Shown here piece after piece: positions 16,872 through 27,302 of a stretch of 64,000 nucleotides of DNA (its first letter is position 1; each line of letters begins with the position of its first letter). The notes under the pieces are model-generated. The model did no database searches, was not told the origin of the DNA, and saw nothing but the letters and a program-made list of their open reading frames with translations. The translations under genes and the position numbers were made by a program. The stretch is from Pantoea sp050157905 (GTDB lineage: Bacteria > Pseudomonadota > Gammaproteobacteria > Enterobacterales > Enterobacteriaceae): assembly GCF_050157905.1 (NCBI RefSeq), contig NZ_JBKIWZ010000001.1, positions 1,116,001-1,180,000 on the forward strand. Direction: 5' to 3'.

Positions 16872-18947
16872 TTACGGGCGTCTGAACAGGGCAAAACTGC
16901 GGCCTTCCAGCTCAAAGTCCTTCTCTTTAGTGATCACCAGACCCTGTTTTGTCACATCGCTGGTGGTCAGCTCCAGCACCCAGCCGCCTTCGCCAAACTG
17001 CGGAATGCGGAAGGGCACATTGCCTTCAAACGGATTGAGCAGCATCAGAACGTCATGCCAGATGCCCTCTTCAGTCTGCAGATCCGGCCGTCCGATATAG
17101 ACGCCCAGCGTGGAGCCCTCATCCCACTGTTCGCTCTGCTGAAAACCACCCCCGGCGTTGAACCATTTAATGTCCATGCCGTCGCGCCAGTTTTCACGGC
17201 GCAGCAACGGCTGCTCCGCCCGTAACTGCAGAATCTGGCGGGTAAACGCGCGCAGCGCCTCTGCAGACTCCGGCAGGTTCTCCCAGTGTACCCAGGAAAT
17301 TTCGCTGTCCTGACAGTAGCCGTTGTTGTTACCCATCTGGCTGCGGCCAAACTCATCGCCCGCCAGCAGCATCGGTGTGCCGTGAGAGAAGATCAGCGTG
17401 GCCAGGAAGTTACGCTTCTGACGCTCGCGCACCGCGTTGATGGCCTCATCGTCGGTGGGGCCTTCGGCGCCGTAGTTATACGAGCGGTTGTCGTTGTGCC
17501 CGTCGTTGTTGTCTTCACCGTTATCTGCATTGTGCTTGTCGTTGTAGGACACCAGATCGTTAAGGGTGAAGCCGTCGTGCGCGGTAATGAAGTTAACGCT
17601 GGCCCAGGGGCGGCGGCCATGCTGGTCATAGAGATCGCCGGAACCGAGCAGGCGGGCCGCAAAGTCCGTTGAGACGTTATTGCCTTTCCAGTAGTCGCGT
17701 ACGGTATCGCGATACTGGTCATTCCATTCTGCCCAGCCGGGCGGGAAGCTGCCCACCTGATAGCCACCCGGCCCGATATCCCAGGGTTCGCCAATCAGTT
17801 TCTTCTGTGACAGGATCGGGTCCTGCATCACGGCATCGAAGAAGCCGCCGCGCGGGTCGAAGCCATCCGGTTCGCGGCCAAGAATGGTGCCGAGGTCGAA
17901 ACGGAACCCGTCGATATGCATCGACTCAGACCAGTAGCGCAGCGAATCGAGCACCATCTGCAGCACGCGCGGATGCGACGTGTTAACGGTGTTGCCGGTG
18001 CCGGTGTCGTTGATGTAGTAGCGATGCTGATCGGGCATCGTGCGGTAATAGGAGAAGTTATCGATGCCTTTGAATGACAGCGTCGGCCCCAGCTCATTCC
18101 CCTCAGCGGTGTGGTTATAGACCACATCCAGGATCACCTCGATCCCGGCATCGTGGAACGCGCGTACCATATCGCGGAAGCCCTGAATGCCACGCGGTCC
18201 GAAGTAGCGGGTCGCAGGCGCAAAGAAACCCAGTGTGTTATAGCCCCAGAAGTTTTTCAGCCCCTTATCCAGCAGATGCTGATCGTCCGGGAACCAGTGC
18301 ACCGGCAGCAGTTCGACCGAGGTGATCCCTAAACTTTTAATGTAGTCGACGCTGGCTTTGTGGCCCATGCCGTCAAAAGTGCCGCGCAGTTCAGGGGGCA
18401 GCGCAGGGTTGAGCTGAGTGAAGCCCTTGACGTGGGTTTCATAAATCACCGTTTTTGGCCACGGCACGCTCGGACGGTTATTGTCCTGCCAGTCGAACGC
18501 ATTCGGATCGATGACCCGGCACTTAGGTGTATACGGTGCGCTGTCGCGACTGTCGAATGTCAGATCTTTATCCTCATGATAGAGATCGTAGGCGAAGTGC
18601 GCTTCGTTCCACGCAATGTCGCCTGCCAGTTCGCGGGCGTAGGGATCGAGCAGAAGCTTATTAGGGTTAAAGCGATGCCCGTTTTCCGGATCGTAGGGGC
18701 CATAAACACGGTAGCCATAGAGCGCACCCGGCTTCAGGCCTGGAACATAGCCGTGCCAGACTTCATGGGTATATTCCGGCAGTTCCAGACGGGCAATTTC
18801 CGTCCTGCCGCTGGGATCGTACAGACAAAGTTCAACCCGCTCGGCGTGGGCACTGAACAGGGCGAAGTTCACGCCCTGACCGTCAAAGTTGGCCCCCAGC
18901 AAATGGCTGTAACCCGCCGTAATTTCAAAACGCTGACTGTTTGACAT
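16872..18947 (-). CDS. glgX: Glycogen debranching enzyme TreX/GlgX
   Basis: GH13 isoamylase-type enzyme cutting alpha-1,6 branches. 691 residues. N-terminal CBM48-like domain (SHLLGANFDGQGVNFALFSA), then the barrel with EVILDVVYNHTAEG, nucleophile Asp in DGFRFDLGTILG (about 350), acid/base Glu in LIGEPWDIG (about 386) and FITAHDGFTLNDL (about 455). It is last in treZ-treY-treX, so its role is probably to supply linear maltodextrin for trehalose formation (TreX). 56 bp separate it from treY. Confidence 0.93.
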   Translation of the reverse strand: MSNSQRFEITAGYSHLLGANFDGQGVNFALFSAHAERVELCLYDPSGRTEIARLELPEYTHEVWHGYVPGLKPGALYGYRVYGPYDPENGHRFNPNKLLLDPYARELAGDIAWNEAHFAYDLYHEDKDLTFDSRDSAPYTPKCRVIDPNAFDWQDNNRPSVPWPKTVIYETHVKGFTQLNPALPPELRGTFDGMGHKASVDYIKSLGITSVELLPVHWFPDDQHLLDKGLKNFWGYNTLGFFAPATRYFGPRGIQGFRDMVRAFHDAGIEVILDVVYNHTAEGNELGPTLSFKGIDNFSYYRTMPDQHRYYINDTGTGNTVNTSHPRVLQMVLDSLRYWSESMHIDGFRFDLGTILGREPDGFDPRGGFFDAVMQDPILSQKKLIGEPWDIGPGGYQVGSFPPGWAEWNDQYRDTVRDYWKGNNVSTDFAARLLGSGDLYDQHGRRPWASVNFITAHDGFTLNDLVSYNDKHNADNGEDNNDGHNDNRSYNYGAEGPTDDEAINAVRERQKRNFLATLIFSHGTPMLLAGDEFGRSQMGNNNGYCQDSEISWVHWENLPESAEALRAFTRQILQLRAEQPLLRRENWRDGMDIKWFNAGGGFQQSEQWDEGSTLGVYIGRPDLQTEEGIWHDVLMLLNPFEGNVPFRIPQFGEGGWVLELTTSDVTKQGLVITKEKDFELEGRSFALFRRP

Positions 18948-19003
18948 TGATGCCTCATTATTCAGTTAACAGAGTGACGCGTAATACAGGAATGCAGGCT
19001 GGC

Positions 19004-21532
19004 TTACTCCGCCACCAGTACGGCGCACCACTGCGATGCCAGCGCCGAAAGCGGTAATTGCGCCGTCACCGCAAGCGTTTTGCCGGTCAGCCGATCGCGA
19101 TAGGTGCGCTGGCTCAGGGCAGCCGGCAGGGCGAGATGCGTTTCTGCCCAGCGTTCTGCCGGCGGCTGATCGAGATTGTCCGGCAGCAGGTCAAAGACCC
19201 GGCGCGACACGACGACAATCACCGCCTGTTGCTGGCCGGTGCGGGCAAAAGCCAGAACCTTATCCTGCTGCGCGCCCTCTGCGGAGAGCGGCAGATAGTC
19301 GCCGCGGCGGAACAGCTCAGGCTGCTCCTGGCGCAGCGTCAGCAGTCTGGCAATCGCCTGCTGATTAACCTGACCGCGCAGCCAGTGCGCTTCGCCGTCG
19401 TCGTGCCGGGGCGTCTCAAGCATCGCCGCCAGTGCATCGAAATCGGGCTCGCGACGGTTGTCGGGATCGACGAGGCTGAAGTCCAGCGCCTCACTGCCCT
19501 GATAGATATCGGGCACGCCCGGCGCGGTGAGTTTCACCACCGTCTGCGTCAGGCTGTTAACCAGCCCGGCACGCATAAAGGGTTGCAGCGAGGTACAGAA
19601 CTCCTCCAGGAAGGCGCGGTTGGCCGGCGCGAGCAGGTGACGTGCATAGCCCAGCACCGCCTCTTCATAGGCGTCGTTGTTGTCTGCCCAGTCGGTGCGC
19701 AGTTTGGCTTCACGCAGCGCTTTCTCCACATAGACGACAAAGCGCGCTTCCAGCGCCGCCAGACCTTCTGCATCCTGCGGCTGCAGGTCGGTCGGCCAGA
19801 CACCCGCCAGTGCCTCATACAGCATCCACTCCACGGCGGGCTCAGGCGCCGGGCCATCTTTCAGGCGGACCACCTTGTCCTCGTTCATCGCGCGCCAGCG
19901 GCTCACGCAGTCGGCCCAGCGCTGCGGCGCTTCCGTCAGGGTATAGAGGCGCGCACGGGCATCCTCGCCGCGTTTGGTGTCATGCGTGGAAGTGCCGGAC
20001 AGTGCGTCGGGCTGATGGTCGCGTCGTGCCTGCATGTCGGCATGGAACTGATCCAGCGAGAAGTGGCGTGCCAGCGGCTCAGCGCCGACCTCATTCAGCG
20101 CCAGCGCCATGTGCTGACGGAAGAAGAGGGTATCTTCCACTGATTTCGCCATCAGCGGCCCGGTCAGCTGCTGGAAGCGGGTACGGAACTGGCTGGCATT
20201 GTCGCGGGTTGAGTCGGCCGTTTCCGCCCGCAGAATTGCGGTGAGGAAGTCGAGCGCCTGACTGTCGGGTGCCTGCGCGCTGGCTTTGACCTGACTGACC
20301 ACCTGCTCCAGCAGCGCGGTGTCGGCTGGCGTCAGCCCCTCCGGCGTGCCGTAGGTGCGATAGACCGGGAACGCCACCAGCAGTTCGCGCAGCGCATTTT
20401 TCAGTTCCGCTTCCGGCTGTGGCGTGCCGCCAGTGTCGGCAATCTTCAGGGCCAGCTGAAGCAGGCGGTTAAACTCACCGGCAAAATTGCGGTTCGCCAT
20501 CAGCAGCTTGGCCGCGCGCAGCTCCGCTTTCATATCAACGGTTTTACCGATCACCGCCTGATACGCCTTGCGCAGGCCGCTCAGCCGCTCGCTGTCGACC
20601 AGCAGGTTGGCGAGGGCGGCCATAAACTCATAGCCCGTGGTGCCGGACACCGGCCATGCGTCTGGTAACTGCTCATCGTCGCCCAGGATCTTCTCAACAG
20701 TAAGATAGCAATCGGGACCTGCCGCCTGGCGTAACTGCACCAGATAACCGTGCGGATCGGCCAGGCCATCCACATGGTCCACACGCAATCCCTGCACCGC
20801 GCCGCTGTGGACCAGTTCGAGGATCAGCTGGTGGGCGGCATCGAAAACCGCGGGATCCTCCACGCGCACGCCCACTAGTCCGGTCACTTCAAAAAAGCGG
20901 CGGTAGGAGAGGTCACTGGGCGCATCCCGCCATGACATCAGGCGCCACGGCTGCTGGTCATGCAGTGCCGCGATATCGGCGGCGTCGCGCAGGGCCAGCA
21001 CCGTTTCCTCACGATCCTGCCAGGTGTGCGGTGCCAGCGGATAGAAGTTGTCGAAGTAGGCCAGCGCCGGTTTTCCTGTCTGTGGATCGCGCTGCACGCG
21101 GATGTTACCCTTTTCCAGCTCCGCCTCGAAGGTGTCGCCAAGGAATGGCAGCGTCAGGCGGCGTGACCAGTCGATATCGAAGTAGTGCGCGTAGCGACTC
21201 TGTTCGCCATGCTCGATCACATCGCGCCACCAGGGGTTTTCCAGCGAGGCGGCCATGTGGTTAGGCACAATATCCAGGATCAGTCCCAGCCCGGCGGCCT
21301 TCAGGGCGGCGGCCATGCGATCAAAGCCTTCGCGGCCGCCGATTGACGGCTCGATCTGATTTACGTCCGTTACGTCATAGCCGTGGGTTGACTCTGCGGT
21401 CGCGCTGAAAATCGGCGAGGCATAGAGATGGCTGATCCCCAGTGTTTTCAGATAGGGCACCAGCGCCGCCGCGCGGTCAAACGTCATGCCATTGCGGAAC
21501 TGGATGCGGTAGGTTGCGGTTGGAATGTTCAT
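19004..21532 (-). CDS. treY: Maltooligosyl trehalose synthase
   Basis: Converts the reducing end of maltodextrins into an alpha,alpha-1,1 trehalosyl unit. 842 residues, a usual TreY length. Diagnostic segments are the N-terminal TYRIQFRNGMTFDRAAALVP, SHLYASPIF, LILDIVPNHMAA, GLRVDHVDGLADP (nucleophile Asp), LTVEKIL (Glu) and GTSTHDTKRGEDARARL. The ATG overlaps the treZ stop by 4 bp, so translation is probably coupled. Confidence 0.95.
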   Translation of the reverse strand: MNIPTATYRIQFRNGMTFDRAAALVPYLKTLGISHLYASPIFSATAESTHGYDVTDVNQIEPSIGGREGFDRMAAALKAAGLGLILDIVPNHMAASLENPWWRDVIEHGEQSRYAHYFDIDWSRRLTLPFLGDTFEAELEKGNIRVQRDPQTGKPALAYFDNFYPLAPHTWQDREETVLALRDAADIAALHDQQPWRLMSWRDAPSDLSYRRFFEVTGLVGVRVEDPAVFDAAHQLILELVHSGAVQGLRVDHVDGLADPHGYLVQLRQAAGPDCYLTVEKILGDDEQLPDAWPVSGTTGYEFMAALANLLVDSERLSGLRKAYQAVIGKTVDMKAELRAAKLLMANRNFAGEFNRLLQLALKIADTGGTPQPEAELKNALRELLVAFPVYRTYGTPEGLTPADTALLEQVVSQVKASAQAPDSQALDFLTAILRAETADSTRDNASQFRTRFQQLTGPLMAKSVEDTLFFRQHMALALNEVGAEPLARHFSLDQFHADMQARRDHQPDALSGTSTHDTKRGEDARARLYTLTEAPQRWADCVSRWRAMNEDKVVRLKDGPAPEPAVEWMLYEALAGVWPTDLQPQDAEGLAALEARFVVYVEKALREAKLRTDWADNNDAYEEAVLGYARHLLAPANRAFLEEFCTSLQPFMRAGLVNSLTQTVVKLTAPGVPDIYQGSEALDFSLVDPDNRREPDFDALAAMLETPRHDDGEAHWLRGQVNQQAIARLLTLRQEQPELFRRGDYLPLSAEGAQQDKVLAFARTGQQQAVIVVVSRRVFDLLPDNLDQPPAERWAETHLALPAALSQRTYRDRLTGKTLAVTAQLPLSALASQWCAVLVAE

Positions 21533-23313
21533 TCTGCTTCTCTCTTAGCCAGACGCACCAGGATAGCGTTGGGGGTCAGTTCGGTGCCGGCCTGCGGCCA
21601 GGCAAACAGGGTGTCGCCCGGCAGATCCGGGATCGGCTGCGCCGTATTGCTGACGTTCAGCGCCAGGGAGAGCGTGCCCTGTGGAAAGTCCCAGCGCACC
21701 GCGAGGAAACCTTCCGCCGTGCTCACCACCTGACCGGCATCGCCGCCCGCGTCACGCAGCAGCGGCACGATATGTTCCTGACGCAGGGCCAGCAGCTGGC
21801 GCGTCAGCGTCAGCCACTGCTGACCCTCCGGTGTATTGATGTGCGACCAGTTCAGTTTTGACTGCTCAAAGGTCGTGACATCATTAGGATCCGGCACGTT
21901 TTCGCCGTGACCCGCATGGCCTTCGAACTCTCTGGCGCGTCCTTCACGTACCGCTTTCGCCAGATCGCCGTGGAAATCGGTAAAGAAGAGGAATGGCCGC
22001 GTTTCGCCATACTCTTCACCCATAAACAGCAGGGGGATGTGGGGCGACACCAGCAGCGTCGCCAGCAGGACCTGTGTGCGCGCTGCGCCTGCCAGCGTAA
22101 TCAGGCGATCGCCCTGTGCGCGATTTCCGGTCTGATCATGGTTCTGAATGAAGTCGACGAAGGCGACCGGCGGCTGACTGCTGCTTTTCACGCCGCGCGG
22201 TTCGCCTGACTGCTGCGACACTTCGCCCTGATAGACAAAGCCCTCGGCCAGCGCCCGTGCCACCCGCTGTTCCGGCCTGTCGGCGAAATCCTGGTAGTAG
22301 GCGTGATCTTCTCCGGTGGCCAGCACATGCACGGCATTATGGAAGTCATCGTTCCATTCGCCTGTGAAGAGCGGCGCATGGCCATTTTCATCGCGCGGAT
22401 GCAGGAAGGTGACGTTGCGGCAATCTTCGGTAGTGAGATGAATGGGGCGATCGGGAATGTCAGCGCGGATACGCTCGGCAATCTCCACCAGCACATGCTT
22501 TTCGCTGGGATCGTCGATCTGATCGATCGCATCGAAACGCAGACCATCCAGATGATACTCCTGAAGCCAGTAGAGCGGGGCTTCTGCGATGTAGCGGCGA
22601 ACCGCATCGACGTCATAGGCGATGCCGGCACCCCAGGGCGTCTGACGCTCCTTGTGGAAGAAGTCGGGCGAGAGCAGCGGCAGGTAGTTGCCCTCCGGCC
22701 CGAAGTGGTTCAGGACAATATCCAGCACCACTGACAGCCCATGACCATGGGCGGCATCGATAAAGGCTTTAAAATCGTCGGGCGTGCCGTAGGCGGCATG
22801 TGGTGCATAGAGCAGGACGCCATCATAGCCCCAGCCGCGGTTGCCGCCAAACTGCGACACCGGCAGCACCTCGATCATCGTGATGCCGGTGTCGGCGAGC
22901 ATCGGCAGTTTGTCGATGGCTGCCCGGAACGTGCCCTCGGTGGTAAAGGTGCCGATGTGCAACTCATACACCACCGACTCTTCCCACGGTCGTCCCTGCC
23001 ACTGGCTGTTCTGCCAGCGATAAGCTTCCGGATCGATCACCAACGACGGGCCGTTGACGCCGGCCTTCTGCGCGCGGGCGGCCGGATCGGGCACGGCGGT
23101 GCCATCCGCCAGAACAAAGTCATACTCCGCATTGGCGGCGACCCCGGCAACCCGGGTTTCAAACCAGCCATCCGCCTGCGGTGTCATCTCAATATCCCGA
23201 CCCGAAAGCCGCAGCGTGACGCGCTGCTGGCCGGTTGCCCAGAGGCGGAAACGCACCTCGTCGTCGGCAACCCGTTCTGCGCCCCAACTTTTAAAAAAAG
23301 ATTTGGATTCCAT
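21529..23313 (-). CDS. treZ: Maltooligosyl trehalose trehalohydrolase
   Basis: Releases trehalose from maltooligosyl trehalose made by TreY. 594 residues. An N-terminal beta domain (RFRLWATGQQRVTLRL) precedes the GH13 barrel: WGYDGVLLYAPHAAYG, VVLDIVLNHFGPEGNY, LDGLRFDAIDQI (nucleophile Asp), HLTTEDCRN (Glu) and FIQNHDQTGNRAQG. First gene of the tre operon, with GAGG before the ATG. The set makes trehalose from stored glucan without OtsAB, a route used against drying and osmotic stress. Confidence 0.95.
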   Translation of the reverse strand: MESKSFFKSWGAERVADDEVRFRLWATGQQRVTLRLSGRDIEMTPQADGWFETRVAGVAANAEYDFVLADGTAVPDPAARAQKAGVNGPSLVIDPEAYRWQNSQWQGRPWEESVVYELHIGTFTTEGTFRAAIDKLPMLADTGITMIEVLPVSQFGGNRGWGYDGVLLYAPHAAYGTPDDFKAFIDAAHGHGLSVVLDIVLNHFGPEGNYLPLLSPDFFHKERQTPWGAGIAYDVDAVRRYIAEAPLYWLQEYHLDGLRFDAIDQIDDPSEKHVLVEIAERIRADIPDRPIHLTTEDCRNVTFLHPRDENGHAPLFTGEWNDDFHNAVHVLATGEDHAYYQDFADRPEQRVARALAEGFVYQGEVSQQSGEPRGVKSSSQPPVAFVDFIQNHDQTGNRAQGDRLITLAGAARTQVLLATLLVSPHIPLLFMGEEYGETRPFLFFTDFHGDLAKAVREGRAREFEGHAGHGENVPDPNDVTTFEQSKLNWSHINTPEGQQWLTLTRQLLALRQEHIVPLLRDAGGDAGQVVSTAEGFLAVRWDFPQGTLSLALNVSNTAQPIPDLPGDTLFAWPQAGTELTPNAILVRLAKREAE

Positions 23314-23741
23314 TCAGTTGCCTCATTTAGCCTGGAAATGCACGATGGCAGCCATCGCACGAAAAGGATGTTGATGATACAAGCGTCAAAAAACCGTAAA
23401 GCGATCAGCGAGACCAGGATGCTAGGTGGGCTGGCGCGTCTCTTCCAGCCAGGAAGCCGGACAGATAGTCAGCGTAATACCGCGGGAAGCCAGCATTGAG
23501 ACCGTTTCCACAGGGTATACAGACAGTAATCATAGACTAAGATGTTGCAGTCGCAGGGCGGCGGGGCATGGCGGGGCATTAATTTGTGTTAATTTCGCTG
23601 AAACCAGCGCCACCGGTTGCAAATGCGTATCGGCAGGCACAGAAACCTCTGCCGGATGGTGCGGATGCACTCTACGCTTAACCATGATGGTATCGGTCAC
23701 ACCGGCGGACTGGCGCCGCTGAATATTGAAAAGGATATGAC
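23314..23741. other. Intergenic region upstream of treZ and the small lipoprotein
   Basis: 428 bases that must hold the divergent promoters for the tre operon and the lipoprotein gene. A 10-bp unit (GGCGGGGCAT) is present twice in tandem at 23560-23579. No recognised operator. Confidence 0.5.
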
Positions 23742-24032
23742 GTGAAGAAATGCCTTCTGTTAGCTGTGCTGCTGCTCTCCGCCTGTTCTAACCGGGTCGG
23801 ACACCGGCTGGACAGCGGTAATCTGCAGCATATACACGCCGGTCAGACCACCCGCTCGCAGCTAATTGCGCTGTTTGGTCAGCCCGACAGTGAAACGCCC
23901 TACACCGACGGACAGCGGCTGCTGAAGTGGACCTACAGCGAGGCGCGCACCCTGAACACCACGGAGGGGCAGACGCTGACCGTACAGATGAAAAATGACA
24001 GAGTGCTGAATTATGCGCTGAGCAAGAGTTAA
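23742..24032 (+). CDS. Small BamE/OmlA-like lipoprotein
   Basis: 96 residues starting GTG, with AAGGATAT upstream. The signal MKKCLLLAVLLLSACSNRVG ends in the lipobox LSAC (Cys15). The mature part has the SmpA/OmlA pattern, IHAGQTTRSQLIALFGQPDS followed by W-T-Y and a strand near VQMKNDRVLNY. This small fold is found in BamE and many outer-membrane lipoproteins of unknown task. It is not BamE itself, and its position between treZ and the channel gene suggests nothing more specific. Confidence 0.75.
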   Translation: MKKCLLLAVLLLSACSNRVGHRLDSGNLQHIHAGQTTRSQLIALFGQPDSETPYTDGQRLLKWTYSEARTLNTTEGQTLTVQMKNDRVLNYALSKS

Positions 24033-24086
24033 CCGGCCGGCTGTCGCGCTGCCCGGTGACCGCTGAAGTTCACCGGGCATCAGCGG

Positions 24087-25343
24087 TCAGAATCCGCTGT
24101 TCTGTGGCGCCTCCCGGCTTTCTGCGCGCGGCTGCGCCAGCCGGGCAAAGTCCGAGCCAGCCGGATGCTGGTAGATCTGCAGCGAAAAGAAACGGGTCAT
24201 CGCCGTGATGTACTCAAAAATTGCGGCCTGAGTATTTTCATAGTCGGCCCAGTAAATAGATGAGGTGAAGCAGTAAACCTCTACCGGCAAACCGTCCGGC
24301 GACGGCTTCAGCGGCCGCACCACGATATACATCTCTTTCTGAATATCATCACGCTGCGCCAGCCAGGCGGTCAGGAACTTACGGAACACCATCAGGTTGG
24401 TGATGTTGTTTTCGATAAACCAGCGATCGCCGACGGCGCTGATATCGCGTCCATCCAGCAGCTCCGTGATTGCTTCCCCGGCCAGGCGGATCTGGCTCAT
24501 CGCCTGCAGCATCTCCTGAGTCACAAAGGTAATCGACTTCTGATCGAGCCAGAAGCTGCGCATGATGCGCCGGGCGCCGGAAGAGAACATCGCCTGCCAG
24601 TTGGTGTAGGTCTCGGTCAGAAAGTTTTTGGTCGGGATGCGCGACAGGGTGTTGTCCCAGTTGCGGATGGTGATGGTGTGCAGCGCAATATCGATCACCT
24701 CGCCACTGATGTTTCTGTCCGGCATCTCAATCCAGTCGCCCAGCTGCAGCACGTCGTTGGAGGAGAGCTGAATATTGGCCACCAGCGATAGCAGCGTATG
24801 CTGGAAGATTAACATCAGCACCGCGGCCACCGCACCCAGCGAGGAGATGATAATAGCCGGTGACTTGTTGGACATGATCGCCAGAATCATGATCGCGGCA
24901 ATGATATGCACCAGAATTTTACCAATCTGGATATAGCCTTTGATCGAGTGATTTTTGCGTTTGGACTTGCGCGAGTAGGAGTTGTTAACGATCTCCAGCA
25001 CTTCATTAAAGAAAATCGACAGATAGATAAAGAACAGGATGCCGCAGATGGTCTGAATGGCCACCTTCAGATTTTCAGGCAGGCCCGGCATAAACTGCAG
25101 GAAATTGTAGACCACAATCACCGGCACAAAATTCGACAGTTTCTGAGAGAGGCGGATGTCTTTATCCAGCGGCACGCCCTTTTTATGGCTGCTGAAAAAG
25201 ACCTTCCTGATCACTTTGACGATGAAGAATTTGCAGATCAGGTGCGTGATCATGCCCGCCATCACCAGCAGCAGCAGGCTGAAGCTGATCGACAGCACCC
25301 GGTTTCCCTCGATAAAACTCATCAGACTCTGAATGTAATGCAT
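24087..25343 (-). CDS. MscS-family mechanosensitive channel, YbdG-like
   Basis: About 418 residues. Four or five hydrophobic segments (15-185) precede the MscS pore and beta domain: SPAIIISSLGAVAAVLMLIF, then VANIQLSSNDVLQLGDWIEM, GEVIDIALHTITIRNWDNTL and IPTKNFL. The later part (MYIVVRPLKPSPDGLPVEVY, YWADYENTQAAIFEYI) matches YbdG (MscM) more than MscS or MscK. It should open under hypo-osmotic shock. The start is uncertain: ATG 25343 is chosen, but an in-frame GTG at 25352 is possible and neither has a clear ribosome site. Confidence 0.88.
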   Translation of the reverse strand: MHYIQSLMSFIEGNRVLSISFSLLLLVMAGMITHLICKFFIVKVIRKVFFSSHKKGVPLDKDIRLSQKLSNFVPVIVVYNFLQFMPGLPENLKVAIQTICGILFFIYLSIFFNEVLEIVNNSYSRKSKRKNHSIKGYIQIGKILVHIIAAIMILAIMSNKSPAIIISSLGAVAAVLMLIFQHTLLSLVANIQLSSNDVLQLGDWIEMPDRNISGEVIDIALHTITIRNWDNTLSRIPTKNFLTETYTNWQAMFSSGARRIMRSFWLDQKSITFVTQEMLQAMSQIRLAGEAITELLDGRDISAVGDRWFIENNITNLMVFRKFLTAWLAQRDDIQKEMYIVVRPLKPSPDGLPVEVYCFTSSIYWADYENTQAAIFEYITAMTRFFSLQIYQHPAGSDFARLAQPRAESREAPQNSGF

Positions 25344-25567
25344 GATAACCACGTGCGAAAAAGAGGAGGGGCGAATTCAACCACAGCAGGGGTACGGTTG
25401 TTAAGCGCCGAATGCGCTCAGGTTCCGCCGCCGCGCTTTTTTCTGTCGCAGGCCACGCGCGGCCACCGTTTTTGTTCTCTGTGCGCGGTACTGACTGCGC
25501 GCGACGCTCAGATAAATGGCGCACCGGCCGATAACGATCTTATCTCCTCTGACATGAGCCTCTGGAC

Positions 25568-27233
25568 ATGCTAAAAAATCTTAAAATTACGCACGGCATT
25601 CTGACCATCCTTGCCCTTTTTATTACGTTACTGACCCTGACCGGCTTTCTGTTTTATAACGGCGTCTCAAAGGCCGATAAAAACTTCGTGGCGGCCGAAC
25701 AGCTGACGCTGCAGCAGCAGCATCTCAGCGATGCGGTTAAAACCCTGATTAAAACCCGCGTCACTATCAACCGCGTGGCGATCCGTTTCCTGAAAAATCA
25801 GCAGGACCCTAAATCGCTGGCGGCGATGGCGGCGCTGCTGGAGCAGGCGGGGCAGTCTGCGGCGCGGGCCAACGCGGATTTCAACGCGTGGCAGGCGATG
25901 CCGCGCAGAGCCGGGCAGAGTGAGGCGCAGTTGGCGCAGGTTGAGAAAGCCTACCAACAGATGCGTGACACCATGCTGGCCTCCATTACCTTCCTGAAGC
26001 AGGGCAACTATCCGGCCTACGGTAACCTGGAGGCGCAGGCGGCGCAGGATCAGCTTGACAGCGCCTATGAGGCCTGGCGGGCGGTGAACATCCAGCTGAT
26101 GAAAGATACCTCCCTGCATAACCAGCGCAGCCTGACGGATGCACTCTGGGCGCTGCTGACCATCGGCCTGATCACCGTGGTGATCGGGGTGACAGTCTGG
26201 ACCGGACTGCAGAAGCTGCTGATTGGCCCACTGGCCAGGCTGACCGTTTATATGCGCGCCATCTCTGCGGGCGATCTCACCGTGGCGATCCAGCCGGAAG
26301 GTCGCAACGAAATGGGCCTGCTGACGCAGGAGCTGCAGCAGATGCGCGACGCGCTGGTGGTGACCATTACCTCGGTTGATGAGGCAACCCGCTCTATCTT
26401 CACCGGCGCGGCGGAAATTTCAGCCGGCAGCACCGATCTCTCTTCCCGCACTGAGCAGCAGGCGGCCGCACTGGAACAGACCGCCGCCAGCATGGAACAG
26501 CTTACCTCGACGGTGAAGCTCAACGCGGATAATGCGCAGCAGGCTACCATGGTGTCGAAAGAGGCGTCGGCCACGGCGCAGCAGGGCGGTGAAACCGTCG
26601 CCCGGGTTATCGCGAACATGGATCAGATTAGCGAAAGCTCCAGTCAGATCGCCGGGATTACCGCTATTATCGACAGCATTGCTTTCCAGACTGAATATCC
26701 TGGCGCTTAATGCTGCCGTTGAAGCCGCGCGGGCCGGTGAGCAGGGCCGGGGATTTGCGGTGGTGGCGGGCGAAGTCCGCTCGCTGGCCGGACGCAGCGC
26801 CAGTGCGGCGCAGGAGATCCGTGGGCTGATCGAGCGTTCCGCCGAGCGCATTAAAACCGGCGCCGGTCATGCTTCTCAGGCAGGCGTGGCGATGGAGAGT
26901 ATTGTGAAGTCGGTCAGCCGGGTGACGCAGCTGATCGAAGAAATCGCGGCCTCCTCTACCGAGCAGACCCGCGGCATTGAGCAGGTCTGCATTGCGGTAT
27001 CGGAAATGGATGGGGTGACGCAGCAGAATGCTGCGCTGGTGGAAGAGTCTGCCACGGCCGCCGCCTCACTGGAGGATCAGGCGAGCACGCTGCGTAAAAC
27101 GGTTTCGGTCTTTAAAACCGGCAGCCTGCAGGCGGCGTTCTCCGCCGCGCCGGTGGCGAAGGCGAAAGCACTGATGATGCCGGCACGTCAGCCTGTCGCC
27201 GTAACGGATAATGACAACTGGCAGAGCTTCTGA
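25568..27233 (+). pseudogene. Methyl-accepting chemotaxis protein broken by a one-base insertion
   Basis: The upstream frame (25568-26710, 380 codons) has TM1 near residues 11-30, a periplasmic four-helix-like sensor, TM2 near 193-215, a HAMP region and the first methylation helix. It ends abruptly after SIAFQTEYPGA. Leaving out G at 26693 restores SIAFQTNILALNAAVEAARA, the near-invariant hairpin tip, and continues to 27233, giving 554 residues. The protein would end in NWQSF, the CheR/CheB-tethering pentapeptide. No other lesion is seen, so this is either a very recent mutation or a sequence error. Confidence 0.9.
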
Positions 27234-27256
27234 AAACGGCGGTAACGCCGCGATGC

Positions 27257-27292
27257 CATAAAAAAACCGCCCCCGGGGGCGGTTTTTTATTA
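27257..27292. terminator. Bidirectional terminator between the chemoreceptor and katE
   Basis: CCGCCCCCGGGGGCGG (27267-27282) forms a perfect stem between an A run and TTTTTT, serving both convergent genes. Confidence 0.9.
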
Positions 27293-27302
27293 ACGGCAGA
27301 CA

